Source of the DNA: Fluviicola sp.
GTDB taxonomy: Bacteria > Bacteroidota > Bacteroidia > Flavobacteriales_D > Crocinitomicaceae
Reading direction: 5' to 3'
NCBI GenBank assembly: GCA_029866325.1
Contig: JARWZO010000009.1
Span: 42,361 to 106,360, forward strand
Length of the DNA: 64,000 nucleotides
Shown here: positions 1-8,545 of the stretch, one piece after another
How the letters are laid out: each line of letters opens with the position of its first letter
Numbering within the stretch: position 1 is the stretch's first letter
Notes under the pieces: model-generated
What the model saw: the letters and a program-made list of their open reading frames with translations, nothing else
The model's database searches: none
Told to the model about the DNA's origin: nothing
Position numbers and translations under genes: made by a program

Positions 1-1
1 A

Positions 2-1234
2 AGCGCGAACGTATTTGAATACCTGACGCATGCTGCCGATTATGGAATTACCGTAAAAGATGCTAAGGTTGATTTTGACGGAATGGTTGCCAGAAGTCGT
101 GGAGTTGCCAACGGAATGAGCAACGGGATTCAGTTTTTGATGAAGAAGAATAAAATCGACGTTATCAAAGGAACCGGTGTGGTAAAAGCAGGTAAAAAAG
201 TAGCTGTTACCGCAGAAGACGGAACAGTATCAGAATATACAGCCGATAAAGGAATTGTAATTGCAACCGGAGCGCGCTCTCGTCAATTGCCGAACCTTCC
301 GCAAGACGGAGAAAAAATCATTGGTTACCGCGAGGCTATGACCTTGAAAAAACAACCGAAGAAAATGGTGGTTGTAGGTTCAGGCGCCATCGGTGTTGAA
401 TTTGCTTATTTCTACAACGCTATCGGTACGGAAGTTACCGTAGTAGAATACTTGCCGAACATCGTTCCGATTGAAGACGAAGAAGTGTCAAAACAACTGG
501 AAAAATCGTTCAAAAAAGCAGGTGTTAACATCATGACAAACGCTTCTGTTGAATCGGTTGATACTTCCGGAAAAGTATGCGTTGTAACTGTAAAAACAGC
601 CAAAGGCGAAGAGAAAATTGAATGTGATGTTGTTCTTTCGGCTGTTGGAATTCAAGCGAATATTGAAAACCTTGGTTTGGAGGAATTGGGAATTGTGGTT
701 GACAAAGGTCGTATCATCGTGAATGATTATTACCAAACCAACATCCCCGGCTATTATGCCATCGGCGACGTGATTCCTACCCCTGCTTTGGCACACGTTG
801 CTTCTGCAGAAGGAATTATTTGCGTTGAGAAAATTGCAGGACATCACCCTGAACCATTGGATTACGGAAATATCCCGGGTTGTACGTATTGCTCGCCTGA
901 GGTTGCATCTGTTGGTCTGACAGAAAAAGCGGCGAAAGAAGCAGGTTTGGATATCAAAATCGGTAAGTTCCCGTTCTCTGCATCTGGTAAAGCAAGTGCT
1001 GCCGGAGCAAAAGACGGATTTGTAAAATTGATTTTCGATTCGAAATACGGTGAATTGTTGGGTGCACACATGATTGGCGCCAACGTTACAGAGATGATTG
1101 CCGAAATCGTAGCCATTCGTAAACTGGAGGTAACAGGTGAAGAATTGATTAAAACGGTTCACCCTCACCCTACCATGTCGGAAGCGGTAATGGAAGCTGC
1201 AGCTGCAGCCTACGGTGAAGTGATTCACTTGTAA
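2..1234 (+). CDS. lpdA: Dihydrolipoyl dehydrogenase (E3), 5' end outside window
   Basis: This is the FAD- and NAD-dependent enzyme that reoxidises dihydrolipoamide in pyruvate, 2-oxoglutarate and glycine cleavage complexes. The reading frame is open from base 2, and its first visible residues (SANVFEYLTHAADYG) match the stretch just after the redox-active CxxxxC motif of the family. The FAD-binding N-terminus and the disulfide therefore lie upstream of the window. Visible are the NAD-binding glycine motif GSGAIGVEFA, a second FAD-contact region ending in AIGDV, and the C-terminal interface domain with the catalytic HPHPTMSE His-Glu pair. An ATG at 83 is internal, not the real start. A terminator follows directly. 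The family call is secure; which 2-oxoacid complex it serves cannot be seen. Confidence 0.95.
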   Translation, partial: SANVFEYLTHAADYGITVKDAKVDFDGMVARSRGVANGMSNGIQFLMKKNKIDVIKGTGVVKAGKKVAVTAEDGTVSEYTADKGIVIATGARSRQLPNLPQDGEKIIGYREAMTLKKQPKKMVVVGSGAIGVEFAYFYNAIGTEVTVVEYLPNIVPIEDEEVSKQLEKSFKKAGVNIMTNASVESVDTSGKVCVVTVKTAKGEEKIECDVVLSAVGIQANIENLGLEELGIVVDKGRIIVNDYYQTNIPGYYAIGDVIPTPALAHVASAEGIICVEKIAGHHPEPLDYGNIPGCTYCSPEVASVGLTEKAAKEAGLDIKIGKFPFSASGKASAAGAKDGFVKLIFDSKYGELLGAHMIGANVTEMIAEIVAIRKLEVTGEELIKTVHPHPTMSEAVMEAAAAAYGEVIHL

Positions 1235-1254
1235 GAATAAGATAATTAACTCAC

Positions 1255-1288
1255 AAGAGGTTTTCGTTTCGGCGGGAACCTCTTTTTT
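1255..1288 (+). terminator. Intrinsic terminator of lpdA
   Basis: An 8-bp perfect stem (AAGAGGTT at 1255-1262, AACCTCTT at 1277-1284) with a 14-nt loop is followed by a T run. It lies 20 bases after the lpdA stop and just before the next start codon. Confidence 0.85.
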
Positions 1289-1299
1289 ACACCATCGAA

Positions 1300-1797
1300 A
1301 TGGAAAATGGTTTGTCGACTCTTCAGAAATACTTCAGAATTCAGCGAGTGGTTGTGATTGTTTTCTTTTTGATGATGGCAGTGAGTTTGTTGTTGCCATA
1401 TACAAAAGTAGATGTTTCATCACTTTATGTTCCATCTGTATTTTCGAGATATACCATTTACGGTTATGAACTTCGTTTAGCTGTAATTACTGCAATTTTG
1501 GCATTTATTTGTACTATCATGATAGTCTTCACCAAGACGAGAATTTCTGCAACTATTGGATTTTTTGTGGCTGTTTTGAGTGGAATAATGGTATTGATCC
1601 TACCTCAAGAGATTCATTTCAATCACATCTTCATCAAACCATCCGGCCCTGATTACAACTACGCTATTGGGTTCTATGTAATTCTAATTGGCGGAATATG
1701 CATCATCATTACCGCTTTCATAAACATGATTTTGGGAGCTCAAAACACACAGATAGAACGTACATTCAACCCAGACTTGATCGATGATTTGGAATGA
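1300..1797 (+). CDS. Small integral membrane protein of unknown function
   Basis: A 165-residue protein with four predicted membrane segments (about residues 15-33, 57-76, 83-102 and 124-146). A short extracytoplasmic or cytoplasmic loop follows segment 1, and the tail is charged (TFNPDLIDDLE). The four-helix layout recalls DUF4293-type proteins of Bacteroidetes, but I see no diagnostic motif. It starts 11 bases after the lpdA terminator T run, so transcription by readthrough or from a promoter overlapping the terminator is possible. No function can be assigned. Confidence 0.7.
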   Translation: MENGLSTLQKYFRIQRVVVIVFFLMMAVSLLLPYTKVDVSSLYVPSVFSRYTIYGYELRLAVITAILAFICTIMIVFTKTRISATIGFFVAVLSGIMVLILPQEIHFNHIFIKPSGPDYNYAIGFYVILIGGICIIITAFINMILGAQNTQIERTFNPDLIDDLE

Positions 1798-1945
1798 ACT
1801 GAGCCTAAACGGTAAAACATTGTTTATTAGTGTCTTAGTGGTTTTTAGTTGACCACAAGGACACAAAGAAACAAGGAAATTAACCTAGAATATCATCTTT
1901 TGGTGTAAAAGTGATTACTCATTTATCATTAGCTTCAACGAAAAT

Positions 1946-2857
1946 TCACTTCACCCCCAAAGGCGTTCCCGCCACTTCAAATTGATTGTCTGATGAACAA
2001 AATACATCAATTCTCCCCAGAAAAAGTCCCGCATAACCAACTTGGTTGATCACTACATCGCTTCCGATCTTGTTTTTCACTATCTCGGGTTTTTCTAAAA
2101 AAGTATGGGTGTGTCCGCCTAAGATAAGGTCAATACCTTCCGTATTTGCTGCCAGGTGTTTGTCGCAGACCTTAGCCGGATCTGTAGGATATTCGTATCC
2201 CAAATGCGAGAGACAAATAATCAGATCACAGTGTTGTTTACGCAATGAGGCAACTTGTTCTTGTGCTTTGGCAATCGGATCCATGTAAACCAAAGCTCCT
2301 GTATTTTCATTCGATACCAAACCGTTTAGATCAACTCCCAAACCAAAAACACCGATATTGAGTTTTCCTTTTCGGATAATTACATGTTGCTTCACCTCAT
2401 CGCGAAGACTGGTGCCCGAAAGATCATAATTGGCGTTTACAAAAGGAAAAGTTGCGTGTTGTTTCGCTTCTTTAAAACCCTCCAAACCAATGTCGAAATC
2501 GTGATTGCCCAATGTAGCCGCGTCGTACTTCATTTCTGAAAGCACTTTCATCTCGAGCACACCCTTGAATTTATTGAAATAAGGCGTTCCCTGAAAAATG
2601 TCTCCTGAATCCAACAACAACACATGTTCTTCTTCGGCTCTTATTTTCTCAATAAGTGTTGCTCTTCGGGCTACTCCGCCCATTCCTGGATATTTGCCGT
2701 GATTATCCGGAAACGGATCGATATTGGAATGGGTATCGTTGGTATGAAGAACCACAAGCTTTTGATCTTTTTTTCCAGTGGCACTGATCAGTGACGGTGC
2801 AATTGCTGCTCCGGCTGCCACAATTCCCGTACGGTGAATAAACGTTCTTCTGTTCAT
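1946..2857 (-). CDS. Secreted metallophosphatase (5'-nucleotidase N-terminal domain), Tat-type leader
   Basis: This is the catalytic half of an UshA-like 5'-nucleotidase, about 303 residues. Family metal-binding motifs appear in order: HTNDTHSN, DSGDIFQGTP, GNHDFD, LSHLGY and GGHTHT. These form the dinuclear metal site that hydrolyses phosphate monoesters of nucleotides. The start MNRRTFIHRTG gives a twin-arginine-like leader followed by a hydrophobic stretch. A longer frame would begin at 2902 but runs into the upstream gene, whereas this ATG lies 10 bases after that gene's stop. The substrate-binding C-terminal domain of UshA is missing here and is encoded by the preceding gene, so the two products probably work together in the envelope. 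Last gene of the minus-strand run. Confidence 0.9.
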   Translation of the reverse strand: MNRRTFIHRTGIVAAGAAIAPSLISATGKKDQKLVVLHTNDTHSNIDPFPDNHGKYPGMGGVARRATLIEKIRAEEEHVLLLDSGDIFQGTPYFNKFKGVLEMKVLSEMKYDAATLGNHDFDIGLEGFKEAKQHATFPFVNANYDLSGTSLRDEVKQHVIIRKGKLNIGVFGLGVDLNGLVSNENTGALVYMDPIAKAQEQVASLRKQHCDLIICLSHLGYEYPTDPAKVCDKHLAANTEGIDLILGGHTHTFLEKPEIVKNKIGSDVVINQVGYAGLFLGRIDVFCSSDNQFEVAGTPLGVK

Positions 2858-2867
2858 AATGAGCTTG

Positions 2868-3581
2868 TTAAAAACGAATTCGTTCTTCCAATAATTGGTC
2901 AATTGTTCCGGTACGCTCTACTTCGCGAAGCAATAAATCGCGCAGTAAAACCGGGCTCAATATCTTCTCGGTTGCTGCCTGGAAAAAGAGCATTTTATCT
3001 CCTCCATTGGCCAGAAAATCGGTCGTAATAACCCAAAGGTAGCTTGATTCGGCGAGATTGTCAATAACTATTTTTCCGTTTACAACTGTAAATCCGGCAA
3101 TGGGCTCACCTCCTGTTTTTTGCAGATAAGCTTCTATTTCAGCGATCTGATTAACAGGTAATTTCAATGCGATCAATTGATTATCAAAGGGCATGAGTTT
3201 GTAGATATCTCCTACCGTAAGCGGTCCTTTTGACAGCGAAGCACGGATACCGCCTGTATTCAGCAACGCAATCACCGGCAGTTTATCCGGTTGATTGTTT
3301 AACAAACTATCTTTTCCGAATTGCAGCACAATATCCGTTACCCATTGACCGAGTGTGGAATTTGGCCGTGCCACTTGCATATCAGCAGTTGCCTCTCCGA
3401 TTACACGATTCATTTCCAGAGCAAGAGCCCTTCTGTAAGGCGCCACCAAAGAATCCACTTCAGGATCTTTCTCAACCGGATTTTTTACGTCAATCCGCTG
3501 CGCATTGAAGACCTTGTAGGAATAAGAAGAGCAGGCCGAAAGACCTGCTCCAATTAATAGAATTCCAATGAATTTAAGCAT
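2868..3581 (-). CDS. Lipoprotein with 5'-nucleotidase C-terminal domain
   Basis: About 237 residues. MLKFIGILLIGAGLSAC is a lipoprotein signal with a lipobox LSAC, so the mature protein should begin at that cysteine. The rest matches the UshA C-terminal substrate-specificity domain, with NTGGIRASLSKGPLTVGDIY then PFDNQL, and near the end FLANGGD (family FxxxGGD, nucleoside binding). No metallophosphatase domain is fused; that is the next gene downstream. A longer frame starting at 3614 would overlap the upstream endonuclease gene and hide the lipobox, so the ATG at 3581 is preferred; it lies 4 bases after that gene's stop codon. Splitting the family into two adjacent genes is seen in other Bacteroidetes. 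Confidence 0.88.
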   Translation of the reverse strand: MLKFIGILLIGAGLSACSSYSYKVFNAQRIDVKNPVEKDPEVDSLVAPYRRALALEMNRVIGEATADMQVARPNSTLGQWVTDIVLQFGKDSLLNNQPDKLPVIALLNTGGIRASLSKGPLTVGDIYKLMPFDNQLIALKLPVNQIAEIEAYLQKTGGEPIAGFTVVNGKIVIDNLAESSYLWVITTDFLANGGDKMLFFQAATEKILSPVLLRDLLLREVERTGTIDQLLEERIRF

Positions 3582-3585
3582 CGGT

Positions 3586-5757
3586 TTATTCAATAATGAG
3601 TGATTTCTGTGCAACTCCGTAAGGCGTCACCGCTTTCACGATATACGATCCGGATTTTAGTGCCGCAATATTTAATTTCACCAAATTCAGGTTAGAAACG
3701 TTTGCTTTCAATACTACACGCCCTTGCATGTCAAGGATTTCGTATGAAGAGATTGTTGTTGCATTTACGTGCAATGACAATTCATTTTTAGCAGGGTTCG
3801 GATAAGCGATAAAACCAGCGTTCAATGCTTCTTCGATATCAGCAACGCAACCCAATGCTTCGTAACTCATGTTGGTGAAGTTCACGAAACAAACGAAATC
3901 GATACTATCGACAAATGGGTTACGATTCCCTTGCAGCGAGTCAACATAGTCATTGCGAGAAATTTCTCTGCTATCCGGTAAATCTTGGTAGTGCCATTGT
4001 TTCAACAATCCTTGATCTTGTCCGTAGTTGATTGATGGGCTGATTGGATTAGGCAATCCCCAGTTGTTACCAGCAACGGTAGTATAACAAATTGCTTCGT
4101 ACATCATCGCTCGCGCTGCATCACCTTTGTGTTCTTCACGTGGTTCGTACACTAAGTTTCCGTTTGCATCCAATCCGTATGTTCCATCAAGGTAAGTTGA
4201 CGATACTGTCACAACTTCGCCCAATGGGTAATTGCTACGAACTGCATTTGCTTGATTTTGATTGGTTGGGAACAAATGGTGATAATCACTGTATTCAGGT
4301 AAATCATCAGAGTTTGCGTCAAGGTATACAGGCATCCAACTGTAGCAATAAGTATGCTCACGACTGAAACCAGTTGCTGTAAAATCGAAAGGCTCTGAGT
4401 AGATTTTGTTTTCTCCACTGTATACACAAGTTATAACTCTTCTATCTAGGGTAGTATCGCGTGCGTAGAAGCCTTTCACCATATAGTTTCCGTAGTTACT
4501 GTAAAACTGTTGTTGATGAGGATTGACCACAGCGTGTAAGTCAGCTACAAATGTTGCGCTTGATGTATTGATTCCGGCATAAAGCCCGGCAGGCATCATG
4601 GTAGCAGGCGTTGTTGTTGAACCTGTCAACGGACTTGTTGTCAAATAGTTTCTGTAAGTTCCGTCACCATTGTAAGCATACACTGCAAAATGGTAAGTTG
4701 TATTGGCAGCGATGTAATTCGGTGTAAAAGAAGTGCCCGGTCCGCTGTAAACAACTTGTCCGTCACCGATTAGGTCACCACGTTGGTAAACCGTTCCATC
4801 GGCAGGAACTCCTGTTACGGCAGAACCTGTTTTACGCAATACAATGTATTCTTCGGCAGAAGCAGATGAAGTGAATGCAGCATTGAATCGGTAAGTCTTC
4901 ACATTGGTAAAGTTTAATGAAGTAGCTTGGGCAGCAGGCTCTGTAGCATAACTACCACCGATACCAATCAAATTCACGACGTAAGATGCTTCATCCGCAT
5001 CATCACTAGAGATCGTCAAAACAGCATTACGCGTTCCGGCAATAGCAGGTGTGAAATCAACTGTCAAAGGAGCAGTTCCGTTAGCAGTAACTGAACTTGG
5101 AGAAGAAGAAACGGTGAAATCAGCTGCGTTAGCACCAGAAATAACCGCGCTTGAAATGTTTAGTGTATTTACTGTACCCAAGTTTTCAATGGTAAACGTA
5201 GCTGGTGTCATTGTACTTACAGGAGAACTCCATGTGTAACTTCCACCGCTAACGATGGTTGTAGCACCTTGTTTTACGTTGATTTCTTGTTGAGGACCAG
5301 CCGGAGCTGCAGCAATGTTTACATCATCTAAACCGACATTACCAGATACTTTAGTCGTATAGATAAAACGGATGTAACGTGAAGTTGCCTGTGGTACATC
5401 TGTGAACTGCGTGTAAGTAGATGTTGGTGCAGTAAATGTATGCAAGGTTGTCCAAACCGAACCCAAATCGGATTCTTCTACGGTGAACGTTCCACCTGCG
5501 AAACTGTTACCTGCAAGGAAATAAGTTAAATTTCCAGGAGCACTTGCGAAATTAATAATCAAATAATCGCCAGTATTGTCAAGCTTCATGGTAGGAGGAG
5601 TGTTTCCAGAAGCGGTATATAAACCGGTTCCCGATTCTGTCCAGCCAACCGGAAGAGTTGGTGTTGTAAAACTCCAACTTGTCGGAAGCACCGCCTGTGC
5701 CATTGCATTCAAACTGAATAGAACAGCAATGAATGTTGCGAAAGTAATTTTTTTCAT
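3586..5757 (-). CDS. Secreted endonuclease I family nuclease with T9SS type A sorting domain
   Basis: A 723-residue modular exoprotein. A signal peptide ends near AMAQA. A jelly-roll-like N-terminal region follows, then a domain of the choice-of-anchor D/HYDIN type (about 155-265, with PAIAGTRNAVLTISSDD), then a fibronectin-like module (about 270-385). The endonuclease I domain spans about 390-640 and carries the family motifs FSREHTYCYSWMP and EYSDYHHLFPTNQNQAN, including the catalytic His region and the metal-binding Asn. The C-terminus is a T9SS sorting domain (AYPNPAKNELSL ... SYIVKAV), so the nuclease should be exported through T9SS and held at the surface or released. It lies 19 bases after the TonB-dependent receptor gene and 4 bases before the nucleotidase lipoprotein start, as in one operon. 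Confidence 0.92.
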   Translation of the reverse strand: MKKITFATFIAVLFSLNAMAQAVLPTSWSFTTPTLPVGWTESGTGLYTASGNTPPTMKLDNTGDYLIINFASAPGNLTYFLAGNSFAGGTFTVEESDLGSVWTTLHTFTAPTSTYTQFTDVPQATSRYIRFIYTTKVSGNVGLDDVNIAAAPAGPQQEINVKQGATTIVSGGSYTWSSPVSTMTPATFTIENLGTVNTLNISSAVISGANAADFTVSSSPSSVTANGTAPLTVDFTPAIAGTRNAVLTISSDDADEASYVVNLIGIGGSYATEPAAQATSLNFTNVKTYRFNAAFTSSASAEEYIVLRKTGSAVTGVPADGTVYQRGDLIGDGQVVYSGPGTSFTPNYIAANTTYHFAVYAYNGDGTYRNYLTTSPLTGSTTTPATMMPAGLYAGINTSSATFVADLHAVVNPHQQQFYSNYGNYMVKGFYARDTTLDRRVITCVYSGENKIYSEPFDFTATGFSREHTYCYSWMPVYLDANSDDLPEYSDYHHLFPTNQNQANAVRSNYPLGEVVTVSSTYLDGTYGLDANGNLVYEPREEHKGDAARAMMYEAICYTTVAGNNWGLPNPISPSINYGQDQGLLKQWHYQDLPDSREISRNDYVDSLQGNRNPFVDSIDFVCFVNFTNMSYEALGCVADIEEALNAGFIAYPNPAKNELSLHVNATTISSYEILDMQGRVVLKANVSNLNLVKLNIAALKSGSYIVKAVTPYGVAQKSLIIE

Positions 5758-5776
5758 GTTGTTTATTGTTAACTAA

Positions 5777-8491
5777 TTAAAATTGAATTCCAAGTGTCAA
5801 GTTAAACCGGAATCCTTGTCCGAACATAACAGATGCAGAAGCCGCATCGAAATCAGTTCCGTAAAAATTATTCGTTGCATCAGCCATATACATGGTGTTC
5901 AGAACGTTTGTAATCGAACCGTTGAAGAAGGTATTCACCTTGCCGAAACGGTATTTATATCCTACAAATAAATTCAACAAGCCGTAAGATGGTAATTTGT
6001 ATGACTCACGACCGGCATTTGCCCCTTGCAGGGAAAACGGTGTAAAGTTAGCGTAATAACGGTCGAACCATTGGTATTGAACCTTGAAAAACAAGTTTTT
6101 AATCGGTTCGTAACGCAATCCTACATTGGCCATTGTTTGAGCAGCATCACCTACATGAACACCTTTAGCATCAAACGTAAACGTATAATTATTCAAGTCT
6201 GGAATTGTAACTGTTTCCGATGAGTTCCATCTCCAATCTCCGTAAGAGAACATGAATTCACCTGAAATTTTCTTAGTGATCTCATAAGCCAAATCGACTT
6301 CACCACCAATGTGTAAGGCATCCATACCATTAATGTTCACATAAATATTAGCTGTAGGATCTTGTGGATCAGGAATAGAAACCCCAAACGGGAATGGTTT
6401 GTTTTGCCAATTTGTAACGTACCCATTCACATTGATTCCGAAACGATTGTTGGCATAACCATAACCGGCTTCAGCAGCTAGTATTTTTTCATTCAGAATC
6501 TCATAGAAAAATGAATTGGTATTGTTATCAATCACATTACTGAACTGAGGTGTTCTTGAAAGATAACCTAAATTCATAAAAACAGTCATGTATTCGGTCA
6601 AAGCAAAACTTGCTCCGGCTTTTACCGTTCCACCAAACAATGTCTTCCAATCGGTAGCATAGTCTTCTAGACCGTCTGATGAAGCCGTATACGTTTGACC
6701 CTGATATGTAATTGTATCGGTAGCTCCAATGCGCAAGGTAGTATCACCAACTTCCAAAACCTTTTTCTGGAAATAGTCAATTCCTTTGTAAGAATTACTT
6801 ACACCTGACAGGTTTAGGAAAGCTGTCCAACGTGTGTCTTTGTATTCTACTTGACCAAAAGCACCACCCCATTGCACCAAACCGTCGCGGTGATTGTTGT
6901 AAGTATTCAACGAAACCTTATCCCCTTTTCGCATCATTGGTGTGGATGAATTCAGGTTGGCATCGTTTACATAATAATCACCACCCAACAAATCACGGAT
7001 TTCCTGGTAATGTGTTCCTTTATAATAACGGTAATCAATTCCACCTGAAGTTTGCCATTTCTGATTGTGTTCATAGGTAAATTGACCCAAGTAACCAACC
7101 CAAAAATGGTTATTGACACTTGATACCAATGCTTGTGTTGATTTTAATTCAGTCGTGCTATAAAGCGGATCCACATTCGGACCGCCAAACAATTGATCCA
7201 CCTGATTGGTTTTCACAATTGCGTCCCAATCGATGGTACCATCTGCTTTATACTGAATTCCACTTGAGTTGGATAAACGTGTACCTCCACCTCTACCAAT
7301 AGACAAATAAGCGATATTAGAGATGGATAACTTATTGTTTACTGTCCAGAAATCTTTCAGCGTTACCTGAGGTTTGTGGTAGTAATTCAAGCGTTCGTTC
7401 ATGATTTCTTGTTTACCGTCAACTGTTCTGTATCCCCAGTGCTGGTTGAAACGAATACCGCGGTCATAAGCCTGAGCAGAATCTACTGTCAGCCCCATAT
7501 CGCGCGCAGTTGCTGCATCCCAGTATTGAATACGTTGGTTAAACGAGCGCTGACCATGTTGTTGCGGAGCTCCAAAGCCCGACAAAGTCAACAAGTGCTT
7601 CTCCAACTTTTTCTGAATTTTAGCGTAGTAGAAACCACCTTGTGTGTTGGTTCCATCTACCCAGCCATTCCCTTGTTTGTATGAACCGGAGAATACTACA
7701 CCCCAGCCTTTTTTCGTCAAACCTGAGTTATATGAAAGACTTGAACGCAAAAACGTTCCTGTTCCAAACTCCTGTTTGAATGAAATGCCTTTTTTGTTAC
7801 CGATTCCTGAGGTAATGATATTTAATGTTCCACCAACCGAAGGCATCGCCAACTTGGTTGCTCCTAATCCGCGTTGAATTTGAATGGTGTTTGTAATGTT
7901 ATCCAAACCAAACCAGTTTGACCAATAAACCCAACCGTTTTCCATGTCGTTTACCGGCACACCGTCGATGAGCACACCAACGTTTCGCTGATCGAAACCA
8001 CGAACCGTGATACGTGAATCACCATCACCACCACCGGTTTGGGTAGCATAAACTCCCGGTGTTGCATTTAACAACATCGGAATATCACGTGAGGCCAATT
8101 CTTCTACAATTTTTTCGGAACCGATTGTTGTAGCAGCAACCGGTGTACGGCGACCAACTATCGGCGCAATCACCTTGAACTCTTCCAATTCGGTGGTATT
8201 GCCAACTTTGTATTCGAGTTCCATTACAGGTCGATTGACTTCCAAATTTTCCATCAACGTATCCATTTCAGCCACTGCAACTGTGATAATGTAGGCGCCA
8301 TAAGGAACGTCAGACAACTCAAATCGTCCATCCATATCAGTGATCCCACGATAGGTATTGTTAATGGAAACGTAGGCTCCGGGAACGGTTGTGCCATCTG
8401 CAGCATCCTTTACCACACCTTTTACGGTTGCCGTTTGCGAAAACGCAAGAACGGGTATTAAAAAAACGAATAGTACAAGTATTCTTAACAT
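5777..8491 (-). CDS. TonB-dependent outer-membrane receptor with carboxypeptidase-regulatory N-domain
   Basis: 904 residues. A signal peptide ends at LAFSQ. A CarboxypepD_reg-type beta-sandwich (about 22-100, TVKGVVKDAADG) precedes the plug domain (about 115-235, with VRGFDQRNVGVLIDGVPV and ALGATK-like IQRGLGATKLAMPSVGG). The rest is a 22-strand-type barrel ending in the aromatic FNLTLGIQF. It is not a SusC-type receptor followed by a SusD gene. Position between a T9SS lamin-tail protein and a secreted nuclease suggests import of DNA breakdown products, nucleotides or phosphate compounds; that is inference. A strong hairpin with a T run sits 6 bases upstream of the start codon and may control expression. 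Confidence 0.93.
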   Translation of the reverse strand: MLRILVLFVFLIPVLAFSQTATVKGVVKDAADGTTVPGAYVSINNTYRGITDMDGRFELSDVPYGAYIITVAVAEMDTLMENLEVNRPVMELEYKVGNTTELEEFKVIAPIVGRRTPVAATTIGSEKIVEELASRDIPMLLNATPGVYATQTGGGDGDSRITVRGFDQRNVGVLIDGVPVNDMENGWVYWSNWFGLDNITNTIQIQRGLGATKLAMPSVGGTLNIITSGIGNKKGISFKQEFGTGTFLRSSLSYNSGLTKKGWGVVFSGSYKQGNGWVDGTNTQGGFYYAKIQKKLEKHLLTLSGFGAPQQHGQRSFNQRIQYWDAATARDMGLTVDSAQAYDRGIRFNQHWGYRTVDGKQEIMNERLNYYHKPQVTLKDFWTVNNKLSISNIAYLSIGRGGGTRLSNSSGIQYKADGTIDWDAIVKTNQVDQLFGGPNVDPLYSTTELKSTQALVSSVNNHFWVGYLGQFTYEHNQKWQTSGGIDYRYYKGTHYQEIRDLLGGDYYVNDANLNSSTPMMRKGDKVSLNTYNNHRDGLVQWGGAFGQVEYKDTRWTAFLNLSGVSNSYKGIDYFQKKVLEVGDTTLRIGATDTITYQGQTYTASSDGLEDYATDWKTLFGGTVKAGASFALTEYMTVFMNLGYLSRTPQFSNVIDNNTNSFFYEILNEKILAAEAGYGYANNRFGINVNGYVTNWQNKPFPFGVSIPDPQDPTANIYVNINGMDALHIGGEVDLAYEITKKISGEFMFSYGDWRWNSSETVTIPDLNNYTFTFDAKGVHVGDAAQTMANVGLRYEPIKNLFFKVQYQWFDRYYANFTPFSLQGANAGRESYKLPSYGLLNLFVGYKYRFGKVNTFFNGSITNVLNTMYMADATNNFYGTDFDAASASVMFGQGFRFNLTLGIQF

Positions 8492-8497
8492 ATATTC

Positions 8498-8531
8498 AAA
8501 AAAAAAGAGGTCTTCGTAGATGAAGACCTCT
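8498..8531 (-). terminator. Intrinsic terminator or attenuator immediately before the receptor start codon
   Basis: Read on the minus strand, AGAGGTCTTC (8531-8522) pairs perfectly with GAAGACCTCT (8515-8506) around a 6-nt loop and is followed by eight T residues (8505-8498). It terminates the lamin-tail gene ending at 8546. Only six bases separate the T run from the ATG at 8491, so there is no room for a separate promoter after it. Confidence 0.85.
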
Positions 8532-8545
8532 GTTGACTATCGAAA

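Noticed and set aside
488..1228. Long open frame on the minus strand opposite lpdA
   Set aside because: Cys- and Phe-rich translation without any family pattern, fully overlapped by the lpdA frame, which has intact motifs.
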